From: JAWXCM01 sp034408745
Lineage (GTDB): Bacteria > Acidobacteriota > Terriglobia > Bryobacterales > Bryobacteraceae
Direction: 5' to 3'
Assembly (NCBI GenBank): GCA_034408745.1
Contig: JAWXCM010000311.1
Location: 1-11,934, forward strand
Length of the DNA: 11,934 nucleotides
Shown here: piece after piece, positions 1-7,966 of the stretch
Numbering within the stretch: position 1 is the first letter of the stretch
Layout of the letters: each line of letters begins with the position of its first letter
Made by a program: the position numbers and the translations under genes
Notes under the pieces: generated by a model
Database searches by the model: none
What the model saw: only the letters and a program-made list of their open reading frames with translations
Told to the model about the DNA's origin: nothing

Positions 1-551
1 CCCTTGCGAGCCGTCTTGGCCTTCCCATCGACCCCCGCCGCCGGTTCCGCCACAATCACCGCGTGGCTCTCCCGAGCCATCTTCTCCGTCAACTCCCTCG
101 ACGTGTGGCTGCCGATCTCCTCATCCGACACCACCTCCAACACCACTCGACGCGGCACCGGCACGCCAAGCTCGATCAGACACCGTGCCGCAAACACAAC
201 AATCGCGAGCCCTCCCTTCATGTCGAACACGCCCGGCCCGCGGATGCGCCCACCTTCCATCCGGAAAGGCATCGTCGAGCCCAGCGTGCCCACGTCATAC
301 ACCGTGTCCGCATGCCCCAGACACAAAATCTGTCCCTCTTTGCGACGCGGCTTTGGAATCCGAAACTCGCACAGCAAATGCGCGCCCACACGCTTCACCT
401 TCGCGATATCCTCGATCCGCGAAGCGAACAAATCCATGCACCGCGCGACGGCGGCGGCATCGTGGCTCGGCGATTCGCACTCCACCAGTTCACGCAAAAA
501 CGCGATCAGCTCGTTTTGTTTGGAGAAGGCGCAGGAGAGAAGCGGGTCCAT
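1..551 (-). CDS. M20 family zinc peptidase (glutamate carboxypeptidase-like), N-terminal part
   Basis: This is the amino-terminal part of an M20 metallopeptidase, probably a cytoplasmic carboxypeptidase G2/ArgE-like enzyme that hydrolyses an amide bond with two zinc ions. The start is ATG at 551-549, and 183 codons are present before the window edge. Visible motifs are GHADTV (zinc ligand His80, Asp82), DMKGG (bridging Asp110), DEEIG (general base Glu144 and zinc ligand Glu145) and VAEP (likely ligand Glu169). The dimerisation domain and the last His ligand would lie outside the window. No signal peptide is visible. The gene diverges from fabZ across 23 bases and has no Shine-Dalgarno sequence, so translation from a leaderless or very short-leader mRNA is possible. 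Third codon positions late in the fragment are rich in G, unlike fabZ-lpxA. Family assignment is firm; the substrate cannot be told. Confidence 0.9.
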   Translation of the reverse strand, partial: MDPLLSCAFSKQNELIAFLRELVECESPSHDAAAVARCMDLFASRIEDIAKVKRVGAHLLCEFRIPKPRRKEGQILCLGHADTVYDVGTLGSTMPFRMEGGRIRGPGVFDMKGGLAIVVFAARCLIELGVPVPRRVVLEVVSDEEIGSHTSRELTEKMARESHAVIVAEPAAGVDGKAKTARK

Positions 552-574
552 GATTGTTATACTTACGATAACCA
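552..574. promoter_or_regulatory. Putative bidirectional promoter with overlapping -10 elements
   Basis: The gap between the two divergent start codons is only 23 bases. On the plus strand TGTTATACT (555-563) matches an extended -10 element (TGn followed by TATACT). On the minus strand TATAAC (561-556) is a 5/6 match to TATAAT. The two elements overlap. Standard spacing would place the plus start site near 570, about 5 bases before the fabZ ATG, and the minus start site near 549, at the M20 ATG. Neither gene has a visible Shine-Dalgarno sequence and no good -35 is seen. This is an inference from pattern matching only. Confidence 0.35.
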
Positions 575-1018
575 ATGCCTGTTCTCGATATTCAGGCGAT
601 CGAGAAGATCCTTCCACATCGCTATCCGTTCCTTCTCATCGACCGCGTGCTCGAACTCGAAGACATGCGCGTGGTGGCCATCAAGAACGTCACCATGAAT
701 GAGCCGTACTTCACCGGGCATTTCCCGGGATTTCCGGTCATGCCGGGTGTGCTCATCATCGAAGCCATGGCGCAGGCCGCGGCCGTGCTCGTCCTCAGCC
801 GTGTGGCGGACCGTGAGAACAAGCTCGTCTTCTTCGCCAGCATCACCGAGGCAAAGTTCCGCAGGCCCGTGGTTCCAGGAGACCAGCTCCGCATTGAAGT
901 GAACTTCCTCAAGCTCAAGCCGAGCGTGGCGAAGGTGCAGGGCCGGGCCACCGTCGACGGCGTCGTCGTTGCCGAAGCCGAGATCATGGCCACCCTGGGC
1001 GACAAGCCGAAAGCCTAG
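575..1018 (+). CDS. fabZ: 3-hydroxyacyl-ACP dehydratase FabZ
   Basis: FabZ dehydrates (3R)-hydroxyacyl-ACP to trans-2-enoyl-ACP in type II fatty acid synthesis, and its substrate pool is shared with lipid A acylation. The 147-residue protein has normal family length and a single hot-dog fold. It shows the LPHRYPFLLIDRV block near the amino end and the active-site block GHFPGFPVMPGVL followed by EAMAQ, which gives catalytic His49 and Glu63. It is the first gene of a three-gene lipid A cluster; lpxA begins nine bases after its stop codon. The usual upstream partners lpxD or lpxC are absent, with a divergent peptidase gene there instead. No Shine-Dalgarno sequence precedes the ATG. Identification is firm. 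Confidence 0.97.
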   Translation: MPVLDIQAIEKILPHRYPFLLIDRVLELEDMRVVAIKNVTMNEPYFTGHFPGFPVMPGVLIIEAMAQAAAVLVLSRVADRENKLVFFASITEAKFRRPVVPGDQLRIEVNFLKLKPSVAKVQGRATVDGVVVAEAEIMATLGDKPKA

Positions 1019-1027
1019 GCCGCACCT

Positions 1028-1804
1028 ATGCCGGTTCACCCGACCGCCATCGTCGACGCGTCAGCCCGCGTGGCCGACACGGCGGATATCGGCCCGTATT
1101 GCATCGTCGGACCCGAAGTCGAGATCGGCGAAGGCACACGCCTCATGGCCCATGTGTTCACCGACGGTCCCATGACCATCGGCGACAACAACACCATCTA
1201 CCCGCACGTCTCGCTCGGCGCGGCCCCGCAGGACCTGAAGTACAAGGGCGAGAAGTCCCACGTCACCATCGGCCACCGTAACCTCATCCGCGAATTCGTC
1301 ACCGTCCACCGAGGCACCGAAGGCGGCGGCATGATCACCACCATCGGCAGCGACGTGCTCCTGCAGGCCTACACGCATGTGGCCCACGATTGCCATGTCG
1401 GCGACCACGCCATCCTGTCCCACGGCGCCACCCTCGGCGGACACGTCACCATCGGTGACTGGGCCATCGTCGGCGCATGGAGCGGCGTGCATCAGTTCTG
1501 CCGTGTCGGCCGTCACGCCATGATCGGCGGCTACAGCGTCGTGACGCAGGACGTCATGCCTTACTCCACCACCGTCAGCCCCCGTGAGATCAAGACGTTC
1601 GGCGCCAACCGTATCGGCATGGAGCGCCGAGGCTTTTCGAACGAGTCGGTGGAAGCTCTGCAAACCATGTTCCGCCTCCTGACCAGAAGCAACCTCAACA
1701 CATCGCAGGCAGTAGCCGCAATCCGCGAGGAACTGGGCGGCGTCGCCGAGGTGGAAGAAGTGCTCGCGTTCCTCGAAACATCGCAGCGCGGGTTCATTAA
1801 GTGA
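1028..1804 (+). CDS. lpxA: UDP-N-acetylglucosamine O-acyltransferase LpxA
   Basis: LpxA transfers a 3-hydroxyacyl chain from ACP to the 3-OH of UDP-GlcNAc, the first step of lipid A synthesis in the cytoplasm. The 258-residue protein is close to the E. coli length of 262. The amino two-thirds is built of hexapeptide repeats of the left-handed beta-helix type (for example IGPYCIVGPEVEIGEGT). The segment HVAHDC holds the expected catalytic base His120 with His117 nearby. QDLKYKGE (Lys71), FVTVHRGT and VHQFCRVG are family signatures, and the carboxyl end (MERRGFS to RGFIK) matches the helical domain. LpxA rather than LpxD is supported by the absence of an amino-terminal uridine-binding domain and by the RRGF tail. 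Its stop overlaps the lpxI start in GTGA, suggesting coupled translation. Third codon positions are overwhelmingly C. Confidence 0.97.
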   Translation: MPVHPTAIVDASARVADTADIGPYCIVGPEVEIGEGTRLMAHVFTDGPMTIGDNNTIYPHVSLGAAPQDLKYKGEKSHVTIGHRNLIREFVTVHRGTEGGGMITTIGSDVLLQAYTHVAHDCHVGDHAILSHGATLGGHVTIGDWAIVGAWSGVHQFCRVGRHAMIGGYSVVTQDVMPYSTTVSPREIKTFGANRIGMERRGFSNESVEALQTMFRLLTRSNLNTSQAVAAIREELGGVAEVEEVLAFLETSQRGFIK

Positions 1805-2610
1805 AGTACGGCGTCCTTTGCGGCAACGGCCGATTCCCGATCCTCGCGCTGGAAACCGCGACGAAAATGGGCCATGAAGTGGTGGCAATAGGCATTCAGG
1901 AAGAAGCCTCGCGGGACATCGAAGCCCTCGCCCCGCGCACTTACTGGGTGTCCTTAGGCGAGCTCAGCAAGCTCATCGACATCCTCAAACGGGAGGGCAT
2001 CACCGAAGTGCTCTTCTGCGGTCAGGTGAAGCACACAAAGATCTTCTCCGCCATTCGCCCCGACTGGCGTCTCGCAAAGCTTCTCTTCTCCATGAGAGAA
2101 AAGAACACCGACGCATTGATAGGCGGAGTAGTGAAGGTCCTCGCCGACGAGGGCATCACGTTAGGCGATTCCACCCGCCTGCTCAAGCCCCTCCTCGCCA
2201 GCGAAGGCGTCCTGACCCGCCGCAAGCCAGACTCCGACGAAGAGAGAGACATCCACTACGGCCGCCGGGTAGCCGCGGCGGTAGCAGGTTTCGATATCGG
2301 CCAGAGCGTAGCGATAGCTGAGCGAGCCTGTGTAGCCGTGGAAGCTATGGAAGGCACCGACGCCATGCTGGAGCGAGCCGCCTCCCTGGTAAATGGCAAG
2401 CCCCTGCGTCTCGTAAAGAGTTCCCAACGCCGCAAACACATGCAGTTCGACGTGCCAGTAGCCGGCCCCGGAACCATAAGAACCATGCAGCTAACCGGCA
2501 CCACAGCCTTAGCCATCGATGCGAACCGCACGCTGCTGCTGGACAAAGAAGAGATGCTAACCCTGGCAAATTCCGCAGGCATCGCCATAATAGGCCTAAA
2601 CCCCGACTAA
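1801..2610 (+). CDS. lpxI: UDP-2,3-diacylglucosamine pyrophosphatase LpxI
   Basis: LpxI (formerly DUF1009) hydrolyses UDP-2,3-diacylglucosamine to lipid X and UMP, replacing LpxH in many bacteria. The protein has 269 residues, the usual length. The amino domain begins with a GNGRFP block and contains FCGQVKHTKIF; the carboxyl catalytic domain contains EGVLT, DIGQSVAIAERACVAVEAMEGTD and QFDVPVAGPGTI, all typical of the family. The start is GTG at 1801-1803, which overlaps the lpxA stop by four bases (GTGA). No clear Shine-Dalgarno sequence is present, so initiation probably depends on ribosomes finishing lpxA. The last third uses more A-ending codons (ATA, CTA, GTA) than lpxA does. lpxB, which often follows in this cluster, is not in the window. 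The lpxI call is strongly supported by both sequence and neighbours. Confidence 0.95.
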   Translation: MKYGVLCGNGRFPILALETATKMGHEVVAIGIQEEASRDIEALAPRTYWVSLGELSKLIDILKREGITEVLFCGQVKHTKIFSAIRPDWRLAKLLFSMREKNTDALIGGVVKVLADEGITLGDSTRLLKPLLASEGVLTRRKPDSDEERDIHYGRRVAAAVAGFDIGQSVAIAERACVAVEAMEGTDAMLERAASLVNGKPLRLVKSSQRRKHMQFDVPVAGPGTIRTMQLTGTTALAIDANRTLLLDKEEMLTLANSAGIAIIGLNPD

Positions 2611-2638
2611 ACTAAAGGGTGTGGTCTGGAGGGCAGGT

Positions 2639-2659
2639 TTCAGGCTGTTTGGGCCTGAA
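2639..2659. terminator. Hairpin between convergent lpxI and TlpA-like gene
   Basis: TTCAGGC (2639-2645) pairs perfectly with GCCTGAA (2653-2659) around a seven-base loop, and a T-G pair can extend the stem. It lies in the 62-base gap between two convergent genes, so it could end transcription in both directions. There is no T tract on either side, so it is not a classical intrinsic terminator. Confidence 0.5.
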
Positions 2660-2672
2660 GATAAGAATCACT

Positions 2673-3157
2673 CTACTTTAGGGCGGATTCTATGGCTCCT
2701 ACTATGTTGGTCATGGTCACCTGGGTTTCGTCGAGGTCTCGGCGGATGTTGCCGAGCTTGTCGATGACGAAGAGGTGGGGGAAGTGGACGCTCGGGTTCT
2801 GCGGCGTGAGGCCGAGGTAAGAGCCAATTACCTGTCCACAGTCCAACAGCACAGGATTTCTTACGCCGTATCGTTGCGTGTACGCGTTGATGGTCTGAGG
2901 GCTGTCGGGCAGGGTGACGATGGTCAGCACCTGCACCTTATCGCCATACTTCTGCTTTACTTCCGTGAGGCTGCGGGTTAGCTCGATGCACTTCGGGCAG
3001 CCGGTCTGGATGATATCGATCAGCACCACTTTGCCGCGATAGTCGGCCAGGTCGTACTGCTTGTACGTGACGTCGGGCAGTGAGAAGCCAGGGGCGCGGC
3101 GCGTGATCTGAGCCTGCATCGCTACGCTTAAAAGCAGCAGGGCAATTGCGAGTCGTT

Positions 3158-3161
<4 letters not shown>
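2673..3161 (-). CDS. TlpA/ResA-like exported thioredoxin-family protein
   Basis: This is a 162-residue exported thioredoxin-fold protein, probably a periplasmic or membrane-associated thiol-disulfide oxidoreductase. A signal peptide (MKRLAIALLLLSVAMQAQ) covers about residues 1-17. The redoxin domain shows APGFSLPDV, the YRGKVVLID strand, the active site TGCPKC (Cys55 and Cys58), and HFPHLFVID with the probable cis-Pro128. A third cysteine, Cys108, sits in LLDCGQVIG. CPKC is an uncommon active-site variant, and its redox partner is unknown. The ATG overlaps the mtnA stop by four bases (ATGA), and a good GAGGA ribosome site (3173-3169) lies seven bases upstream, so it is the last gene of the operon. 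The antioxidant peroxiredoxin role is less likely because the CxxC thioredoxin pair is intact. Family is secure, exact role is not. Confidence 0.88.
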
Positions 3162-4210
<1,049 letters not shown>

Positions 4211-4216
4211 GTTTTC

Positions 4217-4969
4217 TTATATAGCCCTGGGTAGATTCGCACCGGCCCACTTGCCTGCAAAGAGGGCGACAAACAAAACCAGATTGTACGCGCCGTGCAT
4301 GATGGCAGCCGCGCCCGTGGAGTTGGTGATGAGGCGCCGGATTCCGAACGCCGAGCCTGCCACGGTGATGAGTAAAACGTGCCGCCAGGACCAGGCGTAC
4401 TGGGGTCCGTGGAGGAGGGCGAAGAGCAGTGCGGAGATCGGGATCGCAACGAAGACCGTGAGGTAGCGGGCGAGCACGGTTTGCAGTAGTCCGCGGAAGA
4501 GCAACTCCTCAAAAAACGGAACGATGGTGACACCGAGCACGGACGCCAGCGCAAGGGAGACTGTGTCGGCCAGTAGCTCTTCCATGGGGGTCTTGAGAGG
4601 CGGCGTCCTGAGAAGCACCGATGCTGCCGAGACTGAGAGCGCGGTGAACACGCCAAGAAAGATGGACGTGGAGATCTGCTGCGCGGAGAGGCCGAAGCGC
4701 AGCAGCGAGGCCGCCGATACGCCGTGCCGCGAGCGAATCAGGAATGACAGCAGCGGAAGCAGGGCGACGTAGCCGATGCACTGGGCGATGAGCAGTCTCG
4801 CGCCCTGGATCTGGAGCCCGGCTGTCTTGAGCAGCAGCGCGCTGAGCGACATGACGATCAGCAGCACAGGGATGCCGAGGCCGAGAAAGAGGAGGAGGTC
4901 GATAATATCGAACTGCTCCTTCGGCTCCTGGTACGGCGGCTGCGGGTGCGCCGGGGCTTCTTCGGTCAA
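4217..4969 (-). CDS. CPBP-family intramembrane metalloprotease
   Basis: This is a 250-residue multispanning membrane protein of the CPBP (CAAX protease and bacteriocin-processing, formerly Abi) family. After a proline-rich cytoplasmic-type amino end (about residues 1-20), hydrophobic segments lie near 22-48, 58-78, 100-120, 136-152, 172-187, 197-212 and 222-240. The three family motifs are present: EELLFRG (Glu154, Glu155, Arg159), FALLHG (Phe183, His187) and HGAYN (His225, Asn229), so the protease site looks complete. The chosen start is TTG at 4969, overlapping the uvrA stop as TTGA, with GGAG (4981-4978) eight bases upstream. The next in-frame ATG, Met40, lies inside the first membrane segment. 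Substrates are unknown; family members range from prenyl-protein processing to bacteriocin immunity. Confidence 0.9.
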   Translation of the reverse strand: MTEEAPAHPQPPYQEPKEQFDIIDLLLFLGLGIPVLLIVMSLSALLLKTAGLQIQGARLLIAQCIGYVALLPLLSFLIRSRHGVSAASLLRFGLSAQQISTSIFLGVFTALSVSAASVLLRTPPLKTPMEELLADTVSLALASVLGVTIVPFFEELLFRGLLQTVLARYLTVFVAIPISALLFALLHGPQYAWSWRHVLLITVAGSAFGIRRLITNSTGAAAIMHGAYNLVLFVALFAGKWAGANLPRAI

Positions 4970-7728
4970 GCCGCACGCTCCGGGGCCATCACCCTGGCAA
5001 GTGCCTGTCCGGTGAAGCTTGCCGGGCAGGCGATGACCTGCTCCGGCGTACCGCTGACGACGATGTCGCCGCCGCGCTCACCGCCTTCCGGGCCGAGATC
5101 GATGATCCAGTCGGCTGACTTCATGACGTCCAGATGGTGCTCGATGACAATGATGGTGTTGCCGAGCTCGACCAGACGCTGCAGCACTTCCAGCAGCTTG
5201 CGCACGTCTTCAAAGTGGAGCCCGGTGGTGGGCTCGTCGAGTATGTAGAGGGTCTTTCCTGTCTGTCGGCGGCTGAGTTCTTTGGCCAGTTTGATGCGCT
5301 GGGCCTCGCCGCCTGAGAGCGTGGTGGAGGACTGGCCGAGGTGCACGTAGCCGAGACCGACGTCGAACAAGGTGCGCAGTTTCGCCTGGATGTTGGGTAT
5401 GTTTTCGAGCACGCCGAGTGCTTCCTCGACAGTGGCGCCGAGCAGGTCGGAGATCGAATAGTTGCGGTACTTCACCTGCAGCGTTTCGGTGTTGTAGCGC
5501 TTGCCGCGGCAGACGTCGCAGGTGACATAGACGTCGGGCAGGAAGTTCATCTCTATGCGTTTCAGCCCGTCGCCCTGGCAGGCTTCGCAGCGTCCGCCCT
5601 TGACGTTGAAGCTGAACCGGCCCGGCTTGTAGCCGCGTTCCCGCGATTCGGGAAGCATGGAGTAGAGGTCGCGCACCGGTTGAAAGAGGCCCGTATAGGT
5701 AGCTGGGTTCGAGCGCGGGGTGCGACCGATGGGAGTCTGGTCGATCTCAACGATTTTGTCGATGTGTTCGAGGCCCGTGATGCTGTCGTGTGCGCCGGGT
5801 TTCGTGCGCGAGTTGTAGACGTGCTGGGCTACTGCGCGGTAGAGGATGTCGTTGACGAGCGTCGATTTGCCGGAGCCCGAGACGCCGGTGACTACGGTGA
5901 ATGTGCCAAGGGGAAACTCGGCGTTAACGTTCCGAAGGTTGTGCTCGCGCGCGCCGTAGATGCAGAGGGACTTGCCGTTGCCGGGGCGGCGGACAGCGGG
6001 GGCTTCGATGGCTCGGCGGCCTGAGAGGTACTGGCCCGTGAGGGATTTTTCGGTGGCGCGGATGACTGCGGGCGTTCCCTGGGCTACCAGCTCTCCGCCA
6101 AGGCGTCCGGCACCGGGTCCGAGGTCGATGACGTAATCGGCGCGGTCGATGGTGTCGGCGTCATGCTCGACTACCAGGACGGTGTTGCCGAGATCGCGCA
6201 GGCGGGCGAGCGTTTCCAGCAGCCGGTCGTTGTCGCGTGGGTGCAGGCCGATGGAAGGCTCATCGAGCACGTAGAGGACTCCGCGCAGCTTGGAGCCGAT
6301 TTGCGTCGCAAGGCGGATGCGCTGGGCCTCGCCGCCAGAGAGTGTGGCGGAACCGCGGTCGAGGCTGAGATAGTCGAGGCCGACCGCGATGAGGTATTCC
6401 ATGCGGTTACGGATTTCTTCCAGCACTCGCGAGGCGATGGCCTGTTCGCGGCTGGTCAGCTCCCAGGCCGAAGCGACGGGGAGCGCTCGGGCGATGGACA
6501 TGCCTGTGAGTTCGCCGATGGGCACGCCTTTGACTCGCACGGCGAGACTTTCGGGCTTGAGCCGGCGGCCGAGGCAGGCGGGGCACTGGGTGGGGGACAT
6601 GTACTCCATGAGCCACTCGCGGTAGCCCTCGCCGGTGGAGTCGAACGTTTCGCGCAGGATGCCGAGGATGCCAGGGAACCCGCTGGTCCCGTGCAGCATG
6701 GTGTTCTGGACTTTTTTCGCGAGTTTCTCGAACGGCAGGGTGATGTCGATGCCCTGACGCGCGGTGAACTGGCCGATGCGGTCGGCCATGTAGGCCGAGG
6801 ATCCGCCGGGTCCGATGCCACCTTCGAGCAGAGGTTTCCCGGGATCGGCGATGACCTTCACGGGGTCGAAGGCCCATTTGCTGCCGAGGCCGTTGCACTC
6901 GGTGCAGGCGCCATAGGGGCTGTTGAAGGAGAAAGAGCGGGGCTCCAGCTGCGGGACGCTGCGGCCACAGTTTGGGCAGGCCAGCTTCTGCGAGTACATG
7001 CGCTCCGGCCCATCGACCACGGAGACGACGACCAGGCCGTCGGCCATTTTGGTGGCGGTGCGGACGGCTGCGTCGACCCGTGCCTCGATGCCGGGCTTCA
7101 GCACCAGGCGGTCGACGACAACTTCGATGGTGTGGTTCTTGCGCTTGTCGAGCGCGATGTCTTCGTCAAGGGAGCGGAGTTCGCCGTCGATGCGGGCGCG
7201 CACGAATCCGGTGCGGGCGAGCTTTTCCAGTTCCTTTTTGTACTCGCCTTTACGCCCCCGGGCGATGGGCGCGAGGATCATGATGCGCTGGTTGGGCGTC
7301 AGCGCGAGCACCTGCTCAATGATCTGTTCGGTGGACTGGCGCGCGATCTCAAGGCCGCACTGCGGGCAATGCGGGATGCCAATCGACGAATAGAGGAGGC
7401 GGAGATAGTCGTAGATCTCGGTGACGGTGCCGACTGTCGACCGGGGGCTGCGGCTGGTGGTTTTCTGCTCGATGGAGATGGCGGGGCTGAGGCCGTCGAT
7501 GGAATCGACTTCCGGGCGCTCCATCTGGTCGAGAAACTGGCGGGCGTAGGGCGAGAGGGTCTCGACGTAGCGGCGCTGGCCTTCCGCGTAGATGGTGTCA
7601 AAGGCGAGCGACGACTTCCCCGACCCGCTCAACCCGGTGATGACCGTGAAGGTGTTGCGAGGGATCTCGACGTCGATGTTCTTCAGATTGTGCTGGCGCG
7701 CGCCATGCACACTGATGCGGGTCAGCAT
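4966..7728 (-). CDS. uvrA: Excinuclease ABC subunit UvrA
   Basis: UvrA is the damage-recognition ATPase of UvrABC nucleotide excision repair. It dimerises, loads UvrB at DNA lesions and leaves. The 920 residues are close to the usual 940. Visible in order are Walker A GLSGSGKSS (residues 32-40), the UvrB-contact stretch rich in conserved SPAISIEQK and SPRSTVGTVTE, the first zinc module CPNC..CTEC, the first ABC signature LSGGEAQRIRLA with LDEPSIGLH, the second Walker A GVSGSGKST, the second zinc module CEAC..CDVC, and the second signature LSGGEAQRIKLA with LDEPTTGLH. Both nucleotide sites look intact. ATG at 7728 is the family start (MLTRISVHGARQHNLKNID). The small membrane protein gene ends seven bases upstream and the CPBP gene overlaps its stop. 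No obvious LexA-type operator is seen before the operon. Confidence 0.98.
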   Translation of the reverse strand: MLTRISVHGARQHNLKNIDVEIPRNTFTVITGLSGSGKSSLAFDTIYAEGQRRYVETLSPYARQFLDQMERPEVDSIDGLSPAISIEQKTTSRSPRSTVGTVTEIYDYLRLLYSSIGIPHCPQCGLEIARQSTEQIIEQVLALTPNQRIMILAPIARGRKGEYKKELEKLARTGFVRARIDGELRSLDEDIALDKRKNHTIEVVVDRLVLKPGIEARVDAAVRTATKMADGLVVVSVVDGPERMYSQKLACPNCGRSVPQLEPRSFSFNSPYGACTECNGLGSKWAFDPVKVIADPGKPLLEGGIGPGGSSAYMADRIGQFTARQGIDITLPFEKLAKKVQNTMLHGTSGFPGILGILRETFDSTGEGYREWLMEYMSPTQCPACLGRRLKPESLAVRVKGVPIGELTGMSIARALPVASAWELTSREQAIASRVLEEIRNRMEYLIAVGLDYLSLDRGSATLSGGEAQRIRLATQIGSKLRGVLYVLDEPSIGLHPRDNDRLLETLARLRDLGNTVLVVEHDADTIDRADYVIDLGPGAGRLGGELVAQGTPAVIRATEKSLTGQYLSGRRAIEAPAVRRPGNGKSLCIYGAREHNLRNVNAEFPLGTFTVVTGVSGSGKSTLVNDILYRAVAQHVYNSRTKPGAHDSITGLEHIDKIVEIDQTPIGRTPRSNPATYTGLFQPVRDLYSMLPESRERGYKPGRFSFNVKGGRCEACQGDGLKRIEMNFLPDVYVTCDVCRGKRYNTETLQVKYRNYSISDLLGATVEEALGVLENIPNIQAKLRTLFDVGLGYVHLGQSSTTLSGGEAQRIKLAKELSRRQTGKTLYILDEPTTGLHFEDVRKLLEVLQRLVELGNTIIVIEHHLDVMKSADWIIDLGPEGGERGGDIVVSGTPEQVIACPASFTGQALARVMAPERAA

Positions 7729-7735
7729 GGTGCGG

Positions 7736-7936
7736 TTAAGGGGCTTTCTTCATTGTCGCAGAGTGGTACTTCTCTTTCGCCCAGTCCACCAGGCGGCGGG
7801 CCCAGGGGAAGTAATCGGCCAGCATCAGCAGGCCTGGGATAATAAACACCCAGCCTGGCATGATGGGCAGGATCAACCCAACGATACCTATCAGGATGAG
7901 CGCAAAACCGCCACCGATGCGGAGGATTTTTGTCAC
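7736..7936 (-). CDS. Small PGPGW-like membrane protein
   Basis: This is a 66-residue membrane protein resembling the PGPGW family of putative transmembrane proteins. It has a hydrophobic stretch at about residues 6-24, a proline turn (LPIMPGW), a second hydrophobic stretch at about 28-41, and the conserved-looking tail ADYFPWARRLVDWAK, ending in a short basic segment. The only usable start is GTG at 7936-7934, because an in-frame stop lies six codons upstream. An AAGGA sequence sits about 12 bases before it, a long spacing. It is the first gene of the operon that contains uvrA, ending seven bases before uvrA, and diverges from the M16 peptidase gene across 30 bases. Function of the family is unknown. 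Confidence 0.8.
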   Translation of the reverse strand: MTKILRIGGGFALILIGIVGLILPIMPGWVFIIPGLLMLADYFPWARRLVDWAKEKYHSATMKKAP

Positions 7937-7953
7937 GGGTACACTTGATCCTT

Positions 7954-7960
7954 AAAGGGG
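7954..7960 (+). promoter_or_regulatory. Ribosome binding site fixing the M16 start
   Basis: AAAGGGG is a strong Shine-Dalgarno match six bases before ATG 7967. It supports this start over the TTG at 7930, which opens the other frame and whose first hundred residues have no M16 or signal-peptide character. Confidence 0.75.
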
Positions 7961-7966
7961 CTACGC

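Noticed and set aside
4..702. Several plus-strand frames over the left edge
   Set aside because: They lie opposite the M20 peptidase, whose zinc-site motifs are clear on the minus strand, and they overlap the fabZ start.
6163..7842. 559-codon plus-strand open frame opposite uvrA
   Set aside because: It is antisense to a fully convincing uvrA, has the low-complexity G/A/D-rich composition expected of a shadow frame in GC-rich DNA, and shows no recognisable domain.
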